Assembly: GCA_945622055.1 (NCBI GenBank)
Contig: CALZBV010000002.1
Span: 1 to 34,194 of the forward strand
Direction of reading: 5' to 3'
DNA: 34,194 nt
Origin: an uncultured Clostridia bacterium
GTDB taxonomy: Bacteria > Bacillota > Clostridia > Lachnospirales > Lachnospiraceae
The notes beneath the pieces are model-generated. The model made no database searches. It was not told the origin of the DNA and was given only the letters and a program-made list of their open reading frames with translations. Shown here one piece after another: positions 1-7,444 of the stretch. Position 1 is the first letter of the stretch; every line of letters begins with the position of its first letter. A program made the translations under genes and the position numbers.

Positions 1-1
1 T

Positions 2-1090
2 TTTCTGATTGCGCTGCTGGAAGACTGCGGGTACATGGCAAGAGCTACAGTTGTATTGAATCCGATTTTTAAAAGAGCAGGGCTCTCCGGAAAATCAGTG
101 ATTCCCATGGTAATAGGCACCGGCTGTGCAATCCCGGGCATTATGGCATGCCGGACGATACGAAATGAGAGGGAACGAAGAGCAACGGCAATGCTTACGC
201 CATTTATGCCTTGTGGTGCAAAGCTACCGGTTATCGCGCTGTTTGTGGGCGCTTTTTTCCCGGATGCTTCCTGGGTAGGAACCCTGATGTATTTTGTCGG
301 AATTGTCTTAATTCTGCTGGGAGCTTTGCTGGTAAAAGCCATTAGCGGATACAAATACAGAAACTCCTTTTTTATCATGGAGCTTCCGGAATATAAATTG
401 CCAAGCATTAGGAGGGCTGCCGTTTCTATGCTTGGCCGGGGAAAAGCATATATCATCAAAGCCGGAACAATCATTCTTGTATGCAATACAATTGTACAGA
501 TTATGCAGTCCTTTCGTTGGGACCTGCAGGTGGTTGAGGAGGGGATGGAACATACATCCATACTGGCAACAATTGCTTCTCCGATTGCATATGTTTTGGT
601 TCCTATTGTTGGGAGCTTTGCATGGCAGCTTGCGGCAGCGGCAGTGACAGGCTTTATTGCAAAGGAAAATGTGGTTGGAACCCTGGCTGTATGCTATGGC
701 CTAAGCGCCTTTATTGACACGGAGGAGCTGATACTTGTGGGGGATGGAAATGTGGTAGTGTCTGCAATGGCACTGACGAAGGCGGCTGCACTTGCCTATC
801 TGATGTTTAATCTGTTTACACCTCCCTGCTTCGCGGCTCTTGGTGCCATGAATTCTGAGATGCAAAGTAAAAGATGGCTGTGGGGAGGGATTGCCCTTCA
901 GTCGGGAACAGGGTATACCGTAGCTTTTCTTGTTTATCAGATTGGTACACTGATTACAACGGGAAGCACCGGAGCAGGCTTTATTCCGGGACTGATTGCA
1001 GTGCTTATTATGGTAGGTATTGCAGGGGGATTAATTTACAGAACAAAGAAACAGCTTAATGAAGAATATGCGTTGAAGAAGGCGGTCTAG
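2..1090 (+). CDS. feoB: Ferrous iron transport protein FeoB, C-terminal part (5' end outside window)
   Basis: The reading frame is open to the left edge, so this is the last 362 residues of a protein that is usually about 700 residues; the GTPase domain lies outside the window. FeoB imports Fe2+ across the cytoplasmic membrane. Visible family signatures are LEDCGYMAR at the left edge, followed by GTGCAIPGIMACRTI and LTPFMPCGAKLPVIALF, the conserved Cys-containing membrane core, with both cysteines present. Several hydrophobic spans follow, including the conserved FIAKENVVGTLAVCYG segment and a final helix near residue 335, ending in a short basic tail. A small Cys-rich gene of the FeoB-associated type follows 72 bases downstream, which supports the call. 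The ATG at 35 is an internal methionine, not the start. Confidence 0.96.
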   Translation, partial: FLIALLEDCGYMARATVVLNPIFKRAGLSGKSVIPMVIGTGCAIPGIMACRTIRNERERRATAMLTPFMPCGAKLPVIALFVGAFFPDASWVGTLMYFVGIVLILLGALLVKAISGYKYRNSFFIMELPEYKLPSIRRAAVSMLGRGKAYIIKAGTIILVCNTIVQIMQSFRWDLQVVEEGMEHTSILATIASPIAYVLVPIVGSFAWQLAAAAVTGFIAKENVVGTLAVCYGLSAFIDTEELILVGDGNVVVSAMALTKAAALAYLMFNLFTPPCFAALGAMNSEMQSKRWLWGGIALQSGTGYTVAFLVYQIGTLITTGSTGAGFIPGLIAVLIMVGIAGGLIYRTKKQLNEEYALKKAV

Positions 1091-1162
1091 CAGGCATGGA
1101 AATGCTACGGCAGGCCTTGCTGTTGCGGTGACGCTTTATACCGGAATTAGAAAGGAGCAACA

Positions 1163-1336
1163 ATGGAAAATCTGATGGTTATAGGAATTTTGCTGGTTTT
1201 AGTAGGAGCAGCGGTTTTTTATATACGTAAGGAAAGGAAGAAGGGTGCGGGATGTATCGGATGCCCGGCTGCGGGCTGCTGCCTGAAAAAAGGCTGCAAA
1301 AGCCCCGGGGAGAAAAACGGAACTCCCCAGGGGTAA
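1163..1336 (+). CDS. FeoB-associated Cys-rich membrane protein (57 aa)
   Basis: A 57-residue protein that is easily missed because of its size. It starts MENLMVIGILLVLVGAAVFY, one transmembrane helix (about residues 4-20), followed by a basic stretch RKERKKG and a Cys cluster with five cysteines (CIGCPAAGCC, then KKGC). AAAGGAG lies 6 bases before the ATG. Small one-helix Cys-rich proteins of this kind are found just after feoB in many Firmicutes and are named FeoB-associated; a role in iron handling at the inner face of the membrane is inferred, not demonstrated. The last codons contain a strong GC-rich hairpin (CCCCGGGGAG pairing with CTCCCC-A-GGGG, 1303-1333) that may help end the feo transcript, although no T-run follows. 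Confidence 0.85.
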   Translation: MENLMVIGILLVLVGAAVFYIRKERKKGAGCIGCPAAGCCLKKGCKSPGEKNGTPQG

Positions 1337-1384
1337 TGCTATTGCCATTGATAAACTGCCCGGCAGCTCTGCTTACAGAAGCTA

Positions 1385-2629
1385 TCATTTATCAAGCTTA
1401 TGAATGAACAGTCCGCTGCGAAGCTTTGGCTCGAACCAGGTGGACTTCGGAGGCATCAGACGACCGGCGTCGGAGACTGCGAACAGGTCCAGAATAGAGG
1501 TCGGATACATGGAAAATGCTACGGCACTGTCGACGCGGCAGCGACGCTCCAGTTCGGAAAGACCACGGATGCCACCGATGAAATCGATTCTGCGGTCGGT
1601 ACGCGGGTCGCCGATTCCCAGCACCGGGGTCAGAAGGTAGTCCTGAAGTAAGGAAACATCAAGAGACTCTACCGGGTCTGTAATGGAACGCAGGGAATCC
1701 TTGATGGTAAGACGGTACCAGCAGTCGTCAAGGAACATACCAAAGGTATGCTTTTCGGTCGGGGCGTAGGCCTCGGCTCCAAGCTTTTCTACGATAAACT
1801 GTTCTGCAACGCAGTGAAGGAACGTCTCAGCGGTGTATCCGTTTAAGTCTCTGACAACACGGTTGTATGGAAGAATCATCAGCTCATCCTCCGGGAAGAG
1901 AACGGAGAGGAAGTAGTTGAATTCCTCAGCGCCCGTGTAACCCGGGTGCTCTGCGCGGCGTTTCAGCCCCACTTTAACAGCGGAGGCGGCACGGTGGTGA
2001 CCGTCTGCAATGTAGATGCTGTCAATGGAGGAAAATGCGGCTTCCACAGCGGCAATATCTTCCGGCAGGCTGATACAGAAAACACGGTGCGTAATGCCGT
2101 CCTCTGAGGTAAAATCATAAAGCGGTTCGCCGGACTTTACCTTCGTTGTTATGGAATAAATCGTTTCATTTCTGCGGTACGCAAGGAAAATCGGACCGGT
2201 CTGTGCATTACACGTGTCAACATGACGGATGCGGTCTTCTTCCTTACTCTGACGTGTATTCTCATGCTTCTTAATGACATTGTTCTGATAGTCATCAATG
2301 GAAGCACAGGCAACAATACCGGTCTGGGTACGGCCGTTCATGGTAAGCTCATAAATATAGTAATTACGCGTCTCATCGGTCACGAAAACACCGTCTGCCA
2401 TCTCTTTATTCAGCATTTCTGCGGCCTTTTCGTAAACACAATCTGCATATGTGTCCACGTCATCGGAAAACTGTGTCTCCGCACGGTCAATATTCAAAAA
2501 AGAGAGAGGGTCTTTTGCTGCAGCGACTTTCGCTTCTGCGCGGTTGTATACATCATACGGAAGGGCAGCCACGCGGGAGGCAAGCTCCTTAGTCGGGTGA
2601 ATACAATGAAAAGGTTTGATGGTAGCCAT
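1385..2629 (-). CDS. DUF1015 family protein
   Basis: A 414-residue protein starting MATIKPFHCIHP. The start at 2629 is chosen because AAAGGA lies just upstream; the frame stays open for 46 more codons upstream, but that stretch is unlike the family. Typical DUF1015 signatures are visible: VAALPYDVYN near residue 25, a central YIADGHHRAASA motif, and GNCNAQTGPIF-like sequence (here CNAQTGPIFLAYR) before it. The family is widespread in bacteria; its biochemical activity is not established, and the GHHR motif hints at a nucleotide- or phosphate-dependent enzyme only by inference. It is convergent with the feo genes and divergent from the CheX-like gene, with its own promoter at 2668-2696. No catalytic role should be read into this entry. 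Confidence 0.9.
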   Translation of the reverse strand: MATIKPFHCIHPTKELASRVAALPYDVYNRAEAKVAAAKDPLSFLNIDRAETQFSDDVDTYADCVYEKAAEMLNKEMADGVFVTDETRNYYIYELTMNGRTQTGIVACASIDDYQNNVIKKHENTRQSKEEDRIRHVDTCNAQTGPIFLAYRRNETIYSITTKVKSGEPLYDFTSEDGITHRVFCISLPEDIAAVEAAFSSIDSIYIADGHHRAASAVKVGLKRRAEHPGYTGAEEFNYFLSVLFPEDELMILPYNRVVRDLNGYTAETFLHCVAEQFIVEKLGAEAYAPTEKHTFGMFLDDCWYRLTIKDSLRSITDPVESLDVSLLQDYLLTPVLGIGDPRTDRRIDFIGGIRGLSELERRCRVDSAVAFSMYPTSILDLFAVSDAGRLMPPKSTWFEPKLRSGLFIHKLDK

Positions 2630-2667
2630 AAGAGTCCTTTCCGGTAAAAACCTGTAATTTTTTTCTA

Positions 2668-2696
2668 AGTATACCCGATATGTTCGAAAAACGCAA
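2668..2696 (-). promoter_or_regulatory. SigA-type promoter of the DUF1015 gene
   Basis: On the minus strand TTGCGT (2696-2691) and TATACT (2673-2668) are separated by 17 bases. The box pair lies 39 bases upstream of the DUF1015 start codon. Confidence 0.6.
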
Positions 2697-2755
2697 GGGA
2701 ATGAAGGGGATTTTGGGACTTTTTTGGTAAATTTGTAAAAAGTGCAAAATATGTG

Positions 2756-2784
2756 TGGAAATTGCAAAAAAAATATAGTATAAT
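2756..2784 (+). promoter_or_regulatory. Probable SigA promoter of the CheX/CheY operon
   Basis: A perfect TATAAT (2779-2784) sits 17 bases after a weak -35 (TGGAAA, 2756-2761). A short hairpin GCCGA-N6-TCGGC (2796-2811) lies in the resulting leader. No SigD (motility) promoter pattern was seen, so flagellar-type control is not supported here. Confidence 0.5.
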
Positions 2785-2833
2785 AGCACTAATAGGCCGA
2801 ACATGATCGGCAGGACGCAAAGGGGGTAATTTC

Positions 2834-3712
2834 ATGGTTAGTCAGATTCTTGGAAACTACATGGTAGAAGAAGGATACATGACCCGGGAGCAGTTTGCCA
2901 AGGTTTTGGAGGAGCAGACAAAGATTCGCGTTAAGCTTGGCCTGATTGCTGTTTCAGAGGGTATGCTAACACTTGATCAGGCGGATGCAATTAACCGCAT
3001 GCAGCAGGTTCTGGATAAGCGTTTTGGAGATATTGCCGTGGAAAAGGGCTACCTGACGGAAAATCAGGTAAGCAGCCTGTTAAAGATGCAGGGGAATGAG
3101 TATCTTACCTTTGCCCAGACACTGGTGGACAGCGGAATTATTACAATGGACAAGCTGGGTGCCGTATTGAAGAACTTCCAGGTAGAGAACGGGTACACCA
3201 ATACCGAGATGGAAGCGATAAAGAGCGGAGAAGTTGAGAAGATTGTGCCGTTGTTTTTGCCGCAGGGTGCAGAGGAGTATGAGGCAGTTGTTACGGTAGC
3301 GTTAAAGACGGTAATTCGTTGCATCGACAGTCAGGCCTATCCGATGAATGGCGTGTTGGCAGACAGCGTGTCGTTAAAGCGCCCGGTACTGCAGGAGCTG
3401 GGCGGTGAACAGTACTGGAAGATTGGTTTTTCTGATGTTGATGAGAGCCTTTGCTCCATCGCATCGGTATTTGCAAGAGAGAACTTCAGTGTAGTGGATG
3501 AGGATGCACAGGATGCAGTGGGTGAATTTGTTAACTGTATCAATGGTCTGTTTGCTACTTCACTTAGTGCACAGGGCATTTCGGTGGAACTGCTTCCGCC
3601 GGAGCTTGGAAAGTCTGCAGAGGTTTCCGGAAAGAAGATTCTTATGATTCCGTTCGGAATCTGCGGCACTACAGTTCATTTTGTTGTAACCGATCAGAAG
3701 GAATGGAGGTAA
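2834..3712 (+). CDS. CheX-type chemotaxis phosphatase with helical N-terminal domain
   Basis: A 292-residue protein in two parts. Residues 1-140 contain repeated units of the form GxxMVExGYMTxxQ (residues 7-20, 65-78 and, more diverged, 94-107), resembling the N-terminal helical domain of type II secretion / MshE ATPases, a fold known in some proteins to bind c-di-GMP. Residues 150-292 resemble CheX/CheC: the catalytic pattern DxxxExxN is present as D227, E231, N234 (DAVGEFVN), and only one such motif is seen, as in CheX. CheX removes phosphate from CheY-P. A CheY-like receiver follows after 6 bases in the same operon and is the likely substrate. The start has GGGGG 8 bases upstream. The c-di-GMP link is inference. 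Confidence 0.8.
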   Translation: MVSQILGNYMVEEGYMTREQFAKVLEEQTKIRVKLGLIAVSEGMLTLDQADAINRMQQVLDKRFGDIAVEKGYLTENQVSSLLKMQGNEYLTFAQTLVDSGIITMDKLGAVLKNFQVENGYTNTEMEAIKSGEVEKIVPLFLPQGAEEYEAVVTVALKTVIRCIDSQAYPMNGVLADSVSLKRPVLQELGGEQYWKIGFSDVDESLCSIASVFARENFSVVDEDAQDAVGEFVNCINGLFATSLSAQGISVELLPPELGKSAEVSGKKILMIPFGICGTTVHFVVTDQKEWR

Positions 3713-3718
3713 AAGGGA

Positions 3719-4081
3719 ATGGCAACCGTATTGATTGTAGATGATTCCAGAACGTCGAGAAAGATTCTTGGTGATGTTTTGAGAAATATGGGCTTGGAAG
3801 TAGTTGGCGAGGCCGTAAACGGTGAGGAGGGCTTCCTTAAGTATAAGGAGCTGAAGCCGGACCTTGTGACGATGGATATTACCATGCCGGTGATGTCCGG
3901 ACTGGAGTCGCTGCTCCTGATTAAGCACGAGAATGCCAACGCAAAGGTAATTATGATTACCGCAGCAGGACAGAAGGAGAACCTGATGCAGGCAGTAAAG
4001 GCCGGAGCAGAGGAGTTCCTTACCAAGCCGCTTGAGGAAGCTGAGGTTCGTCGTGTTGTTACGGAGGTTCTCGCGAAGTAA
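3719..4081 (+). CDS. CheY-like single-domain response regulator
   Basis: A 120-residue stand-alone receiver domain. The acidic pair D8-D9 (VDDS), the phosphoacceptor D53 (TMDITMP), T81 (MITAA) and K103 (TKPL) are all present, so it should be phosphorylatable. There is no output domain, so it must act by protein contact, as CheY does at the flagellar motor or as other small receivers do. It lies 6 bases after the CheX-type gene, with GGAGG just before the ATG, and the two are evidently cotranscribed. No CheA or flagellar gene lies in the window, so the kinase is unknown. A terminator follows immediately. Confidence 0.9.
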   Translation: MATVLIVDDSRTSRKILGDVLRNMGLEVVGEAVNGEEGFLKYKELKPDLVTMDITMPVMSGLESLLLIKHENANAKVIMITAAGQKENLMQAVKAGAEEFLTKPLEEAEVRRVVTEVLAK

Positions 4082-4100
4082 CTGAATTTTCAGAATGAAA

Positions 4101-4147
4101 GGAAGCTGTCATATCAGACCGGAGAGGAATGGTATGGCAGCTTTTTT
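4101..4147 (+). terminator. Intrinsic terminator of the CheX/CheY operon
   Basis: AAGCTGTCATA (4103-4113) pairs with TATGGCAGCTT (one G-T pair) and is followed by six T residues. The T-run is also the first base-paired part of the palindrome that follows. Confidence 0.85.
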
Positions 4148-4311
4148 GTGTAATAGGAAATTCCTCGAATTTCCTATTACACAAAAAAACGCTCCGCGGG
4201 GATGCACACGCTTTTGCTAAGGAATATGTCGCAAAAATGCGACGCAAAAGCGGCGCAGAATATCGCGAAGCGATATTCTTTGTTTAGTGACATAGTGCTT
4301 TTCAGAAAAGC
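4142..4311. repeat. Palindrome-rich intergenic element
   Basis: Between two genes lie four consecutive inverted repeats. The first is a perfect 21-bp arm pair (4142-4162 with 4168-4188) that closes to 22 bp with a 3-base loop. Next come GTCGCA-AAAA-TGCGAC (4228-4243), AGAATATCGC-GAA-GCGATATTCT (4257-4279, ten perfect pairs) and GCTTTTC-A-GAAAAGC (4297-4311). No convincing gene is present. The arrangement looks like a small dispersed palindromic element rather than a single terminator; a shorter, diverged relative lies at 23136-23203. The copy number in the genome cannot be seen here. Confidence 0.65.
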
Positions 4312-4361
4312 AGGATATTTCCATGAGCACCCATTGAACAGGGTGTCGTTATGCCTCTTGC

Positions 4362-5606
4362 TCACAGATACCTCTCCAGCACCTTCGCAAACGTATCCCA
4401 GCCCAGCATTTTTTCTGCATATGCCGTTCCACGGGCAGCGATTTCCTGCATCCGCTCCGGAGCAGAAAGGAGTCCCGAAACAAGCGCCGGAAGCTCAGAA
4501 AGGTTCTCCAGGTGATAGAAGGTAAGAAGGTCTTTGTCAGCAAAACGGGAAAGCAGGTATTCGCTTGGGTCGGTAACGCAGACGGCACCGTTTTGCAGGG
4601 AGCTGTAAATGCGGTCGTGTGCACCGCGCTTAAACCAGGGCATGACGTTCAGGGAGAGTCTGGCGTCTGCAATGGCACGGAGGCAGACGGAGGTGTCGGA
4701 ATATTTTGTTATGGTAAGGAGCGACTTGTTTTTGCAGTCCAGCAGGTCCCAGCCGACGCCGATGCAGTGAACCGGAATGCCGGAATCGACCAGTGTTTTT
4801 ACGACACGGCCGCGAAAATGGAAACGAATCCATAAATCAAGAAAAATCATTTTGTTCATGACATTCCGAAGGTCTTCCTCCGAAAGGTCCGGGAGGTCGC
4901 GGTTTAGATGGCGCAAAAAAACTGTGTGGATGCATTGGGAAGGATTTGCCAGCAAATCGTTTAAAATGCCGTGATAGAAGGAATTGTATTCCTCACCGTT
5001 TCTGTTCATGTACGGAAGAAAAAAGTCCGGAGGGGTATAACAGCCGGTAAATACTACGTCTGTAGAACGCTCTGCGGACGGAAGTACCGGAGAAGAGGGG
5101 GTTTTTTGCGAAAAAGGGCGAAGAACGGAAAAATCGGGAAGGCTCTCTTCGTCTGAAAACGGGAAAGCAGCCCGCGCACGACAACCGGCAAGCGGCATGA
5201 TGTCGCCTAAGGGAACGTCAGGATAAAAGCGCCGCATGTAGTCAGCATGGTCCTCGTCAATGCAGATTTGCAGATAATGCTTTGGAAGGTAGTTCAGTTC
5301 CTCGTAGTAGTAAAACGGGTGGTCCACAACGATGTTGATGCAGTGCACATCAAAAACGTCCCAGAGCAGAAGCTTTTTCCTTTTTGTATGAAAAATAGCT
5401 TCGCGCTGCAATCCGTGGAAATTAAAGGTAATTAAGGTTGTCTCGCCGCGTTTGAGATATTCCGTTAGCTCGTTAGTGCCGCTAAATGGTTCATGGATGT
5501 GAACCAGAGCAACCTCATAACCGAGTGCGCTGTATTCCTCTGCCAGACGTTCTGAGAAAAACCGGAGAGTTTCGACACTTGGCTGGAATAGTAAAAGCTG
5601 TTTCAT
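4362..5606 (-). CDS. CgeB-like glycosyltransferase family protein
   Basis: A 414-residue protein without signal peptide. The N-terminal half (MKQLLLFQPS, then alternating strands and helices, LLLWDVFDVHCINIVVDHPF) resembles the DUF3880-type domain. The C-terminal part, from about residue 290 (HCIGVGWD through YSSLQNGAVCVTDPSEYL to the end), matches the CgeB-like group 1 glycosyltransferase domain that holds the nucleotide sugar. Such proteins modify spore, cell-wall or flagellar components in other bacteria; acceptor and sugar cannot be told from the sequence. GGAGGA precedes the start at a good distance, and a promoter lies at 5654-5682. It is a single-gene unit between the palindromic element and prfC. 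Confidence 0.8.
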   Translation of the reverse strand: MKQLLLFQPSVETLRFFSERLAEEYSALGYEVALVHIHEPFSGTNELTEYLKRGETTLITFNFHGLQREAIFHTKRKKLLLWDVFDVHCINIVVDHPFYYYEELNYLPKHYLQICIDEDHADYMRRFYPDVPLGDIMPLAGCRARAAFPFSDEESLPDFSVLRPFSQKTPSSPVLPSAERSTDVVFTGCYTPPDFFLPYMNRNGEEYNSFYHGILNDLLANPSQCIHTVFLRHLNRDLPDLSEEDLRNVMNKMIFLDLWIRFHFRGRVVKTLVDSGIPVHCIGVGWDLLDCKNKSLLTITKYSDTSVCLRAIADARLSLNVMPWFKRGAHDRIYSSLQNGAVCVTDPSEYLLSRFADKDLLTFYHLENLSELPALVSGLLSAPERMQEIAARGTAYAEKMLGWDTFAKVLERYL

Positions 5607-5653
5607 GAGTTCCTCCGTAAAATTAAGGCTGTCTTTGTTCGGTCTTTAACGGA

Positions 5654-5682
5654 AGTTTACCATATCCGGCGACAGAACGCAA
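5654..5682 (-). promoter_or_regulatory. SigA-type promoter of the glycosyltransferase gene
   Basis: Minus-strand TTGCGT (5682-5677) and TAAACT (5659-5654) are separated by 17 bases, 48 bases before the start codon. Confidence 0.5.
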
Positions 5683-5762
5683 GAAATCGCATGAAACAGC
5701 ATGGAAATGTCATGAAAACGGCAGAGAAAAAAGTGGATTCCTGTGTTTACCAAACTCCGGAC

Positions 5763-5791
5763 TTGCAAACGACAGAAAAATCATGTACAAT
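5763..5791 (+). promoter_or_regulatory. SigA promoter of prfC
   Basis: TTGCAA (5763-5768) and TACAAT (5786-5791) are separated by exactly 17 bases; the start codon is 44 bases further on. Confidence 0.7.
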
Positions 5792-5835
5792 AATCCTATT
5801 ATGGAAAATTATGCTCTTATATAAAGGAGGCAGCT

Positions 5836-7422
5836 ATGAGCAACGCTGACGAGATACAGAAGCGCAGAACCTTTGCGATTATATCCCACCCGGATGCGGG
5901 AAAAACGACACTGACGGAGAAGCTTTTGCTGTATGGAGGTGCAATTAACCTTGCGGGCTCGGTAAAGGCAAAAAAGACGGCAAGACATGCGGTTTCCGAC
6001 TGGATGGAGATTGAGAAGCAGAGAGGTATTTCCGTTACCTCGTCGGTAATGCAGTTTGAATATGACGGATACTGTATTAATATTCTGGATACTCCGGGAC
6101 ATCAGGACTTCTCGGAGGATACGTACCGGACACTGATGGCAGCAGACTCTGCGGTCATGGTAATCGATGCATCGAAGGGTGTTGAGGCACAGACGATTAA
6201 GCTGTTCAAGGTATGCGTGATGCGCCATATTCCGATTTTTACCTTTGTGAATAAGCTTGACCGTGAGGCAAGAGATACGTTTGAGCTTTTGGATGAAATC
6301 GAGAATGTACTTGGAATCCGTACCTGTCCGATGAACTGGCCGATTGGCTCCGGCAAGAATTTTAAGGGCGTATACCAGCGTGACACCGGGACGATTACCA
6401 GATTTTTTGCAGCAAATAACGGACAGAATGAAGTGGAAAAGATCGAAGCCCGGCTTGGAGACCCGAATCTGGATGAAATCATTGGTCGTGAGAATCACAA
6501 CAATCTGGTGGATGAAATCGAGCTTTTGGACGGCGCGAGTAGCGAGTTCGACCTTGACAGAGTGAGCGCCGGTGAGCTTACTCCGGTATTTTTCGGCTCG
6601 GCACTGACCAACTTCGGCGTAGAGACATTTTTGGAGCATTTCCTTAAGATGACGACTTCTCCGCTTTCCCGTAAATCAAAGACCGGGGAGATTGACCCGC
6701 TGACGCATGATTTTTCGGCATTTGTATTTAAGATTCAGGCAAATATGAATAAGGCACACCGTGACCGTATTGCATTTATGCGGGTTTGTTCGGGAAAGTT
6801 TGAGGCCGGCGAAGAGGTACTGCATGTGCAGGGTGGCAAGAAGCTCCGTCTTTCCCAGCCGCAGCAGATGATGGCACAGGACAGAAAGATTGTTGAGGAG
6901 GCTTATGCCGGAGATATCATCGGTGTATTCGATCCGGGAATTTTCTCGATTGGGGATACGGTTTGTGCGCCTTCGGAGCAGATTGAGTTTGAAGGTATTC
7001 CGACGTTTGCACCGGAGCATTTTGCAAAGATTCGTCAGGTGGATACCATGAAGCGTAAGCAGTTTGTAAAGGGTGTCTCCCAGATTGCACAGGAGGGTGC
7101 AATTCAGATTTTCCAGGAGTTTCACACCGGTATGGAGGAGATTATCGTCGGCGTGGTCGGTGTCCTGCAGTTTGATGTGTTGAAATTCCGTCTGGAATCC
7201 GAATATGGCGTCGAAATCCGTATGGACCCGCTTCCGTATGAGTATATCCGCTGGATTGAGAATGATAATATTGATGTGGCAAAGCTGAATATTACCACGG
7301 ATTCCAAGCGGGTAAAGGATCTGAAGGACAGACCGCTTCTGCTCTTTACACATGAATGGAGTATCCGTACGGTACTTGAGCGAAATGAAGGACTGAAGCT
7401 TGCGGAGTTTGCAAAGAATTAA
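5836..7422 (+). CDS. prfC: Peptide chain release factor 3
   Basis: A 528-residue translational GTPase of the usual RF3 length. It promotes release of RF1/RF2 from the ribosome after peptide release and contributes to post-termination quality control in the cytoplasm. Visible motifs are G1 SHPDAGKTT (residues 17-25), the switch region with RGISVTSS (63-70), G3 DTPGH (85-89) and G4 NKLD (139-142). The RF3 hallmark sequence SDWMEIEKQRGISVTSSVMQ is intact in substance, separating it from EF-G and from tetracycline-resistance proteins. AAAGGAGG lies 6 bases before the ATG. The gene has its own promoter and is followed after 22 bases by the CotH-type gene, which may be partly cotranscribed. Confidence 0.97.
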   Translation: MSNADEIQKRRTFAIISHPDAGKTTLTEKLLLYGGAINLAGSVKAKKTARHAVSDWMEIEKQRGISVTSSVMQFEYDGYCINILDTPGHQDFSEDTYRTLMAADSAVMVIDASKGVEAQTIKLFKVCVMRHIPIFTFVNKLDREARDTFELLDEIENVLGIRTCPMNWPIGSGKNFKGVYQRDTGTITRFFAANNGQNEVEKIEARLGDPNLDEIIGRENHNNLVDEIELLDGASSEFDLDRVSAGELTPVFFGSALTNFGVETFLEHFLKMTTSPLSRKSKTGEIDPLTHDFSAFVFKIQANMNKAHRDRIAFMRVCSGKFEAGEEVLHVQGGKKLRLSQPQQMMAQDRKIVEEAYAGDIIGVFDPGIFSIGDTVCAPSEQIEFEGIPTFAPEHFAKIRQVDTMKRKQFVKGVSQIAQEGAIQIFQEFHTGMEEIIVGVVGVLQFDVLKFRLESEYGVEIRMDPLPYEYIRWIENDNIDVAKLNITTDSKRVKDLKDRPLLLFTHEWSIRTVLERNEGLKLAEFAKN

Positions 7423-7444
7423 TTCGGAAAGGGTATTTTGGGGT

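Noticed and set aside
2796..2830. GGACGCAAAG in the leader of the CheX-like gene, as in a c-di-GMP-I riboswitch
   Set aside because: Only this short string fits; the ACGCACAGGGCAAACC part and the second helix with GCGGGGUUACCG are absent and there is no space for them before the start codon.
4202..4525. Plus-strand frame starting in the palindromic element
   Set aside because: It runs into the antisense of the glycosyltransferase and has no ribosome binding site; short minus-strand frames in the element are likewise by-products of its repeats.
5809..6639. Minus-strand frame opposite prfC
   Set aside because: Composition is that of a shadow frame and prfC is certain.
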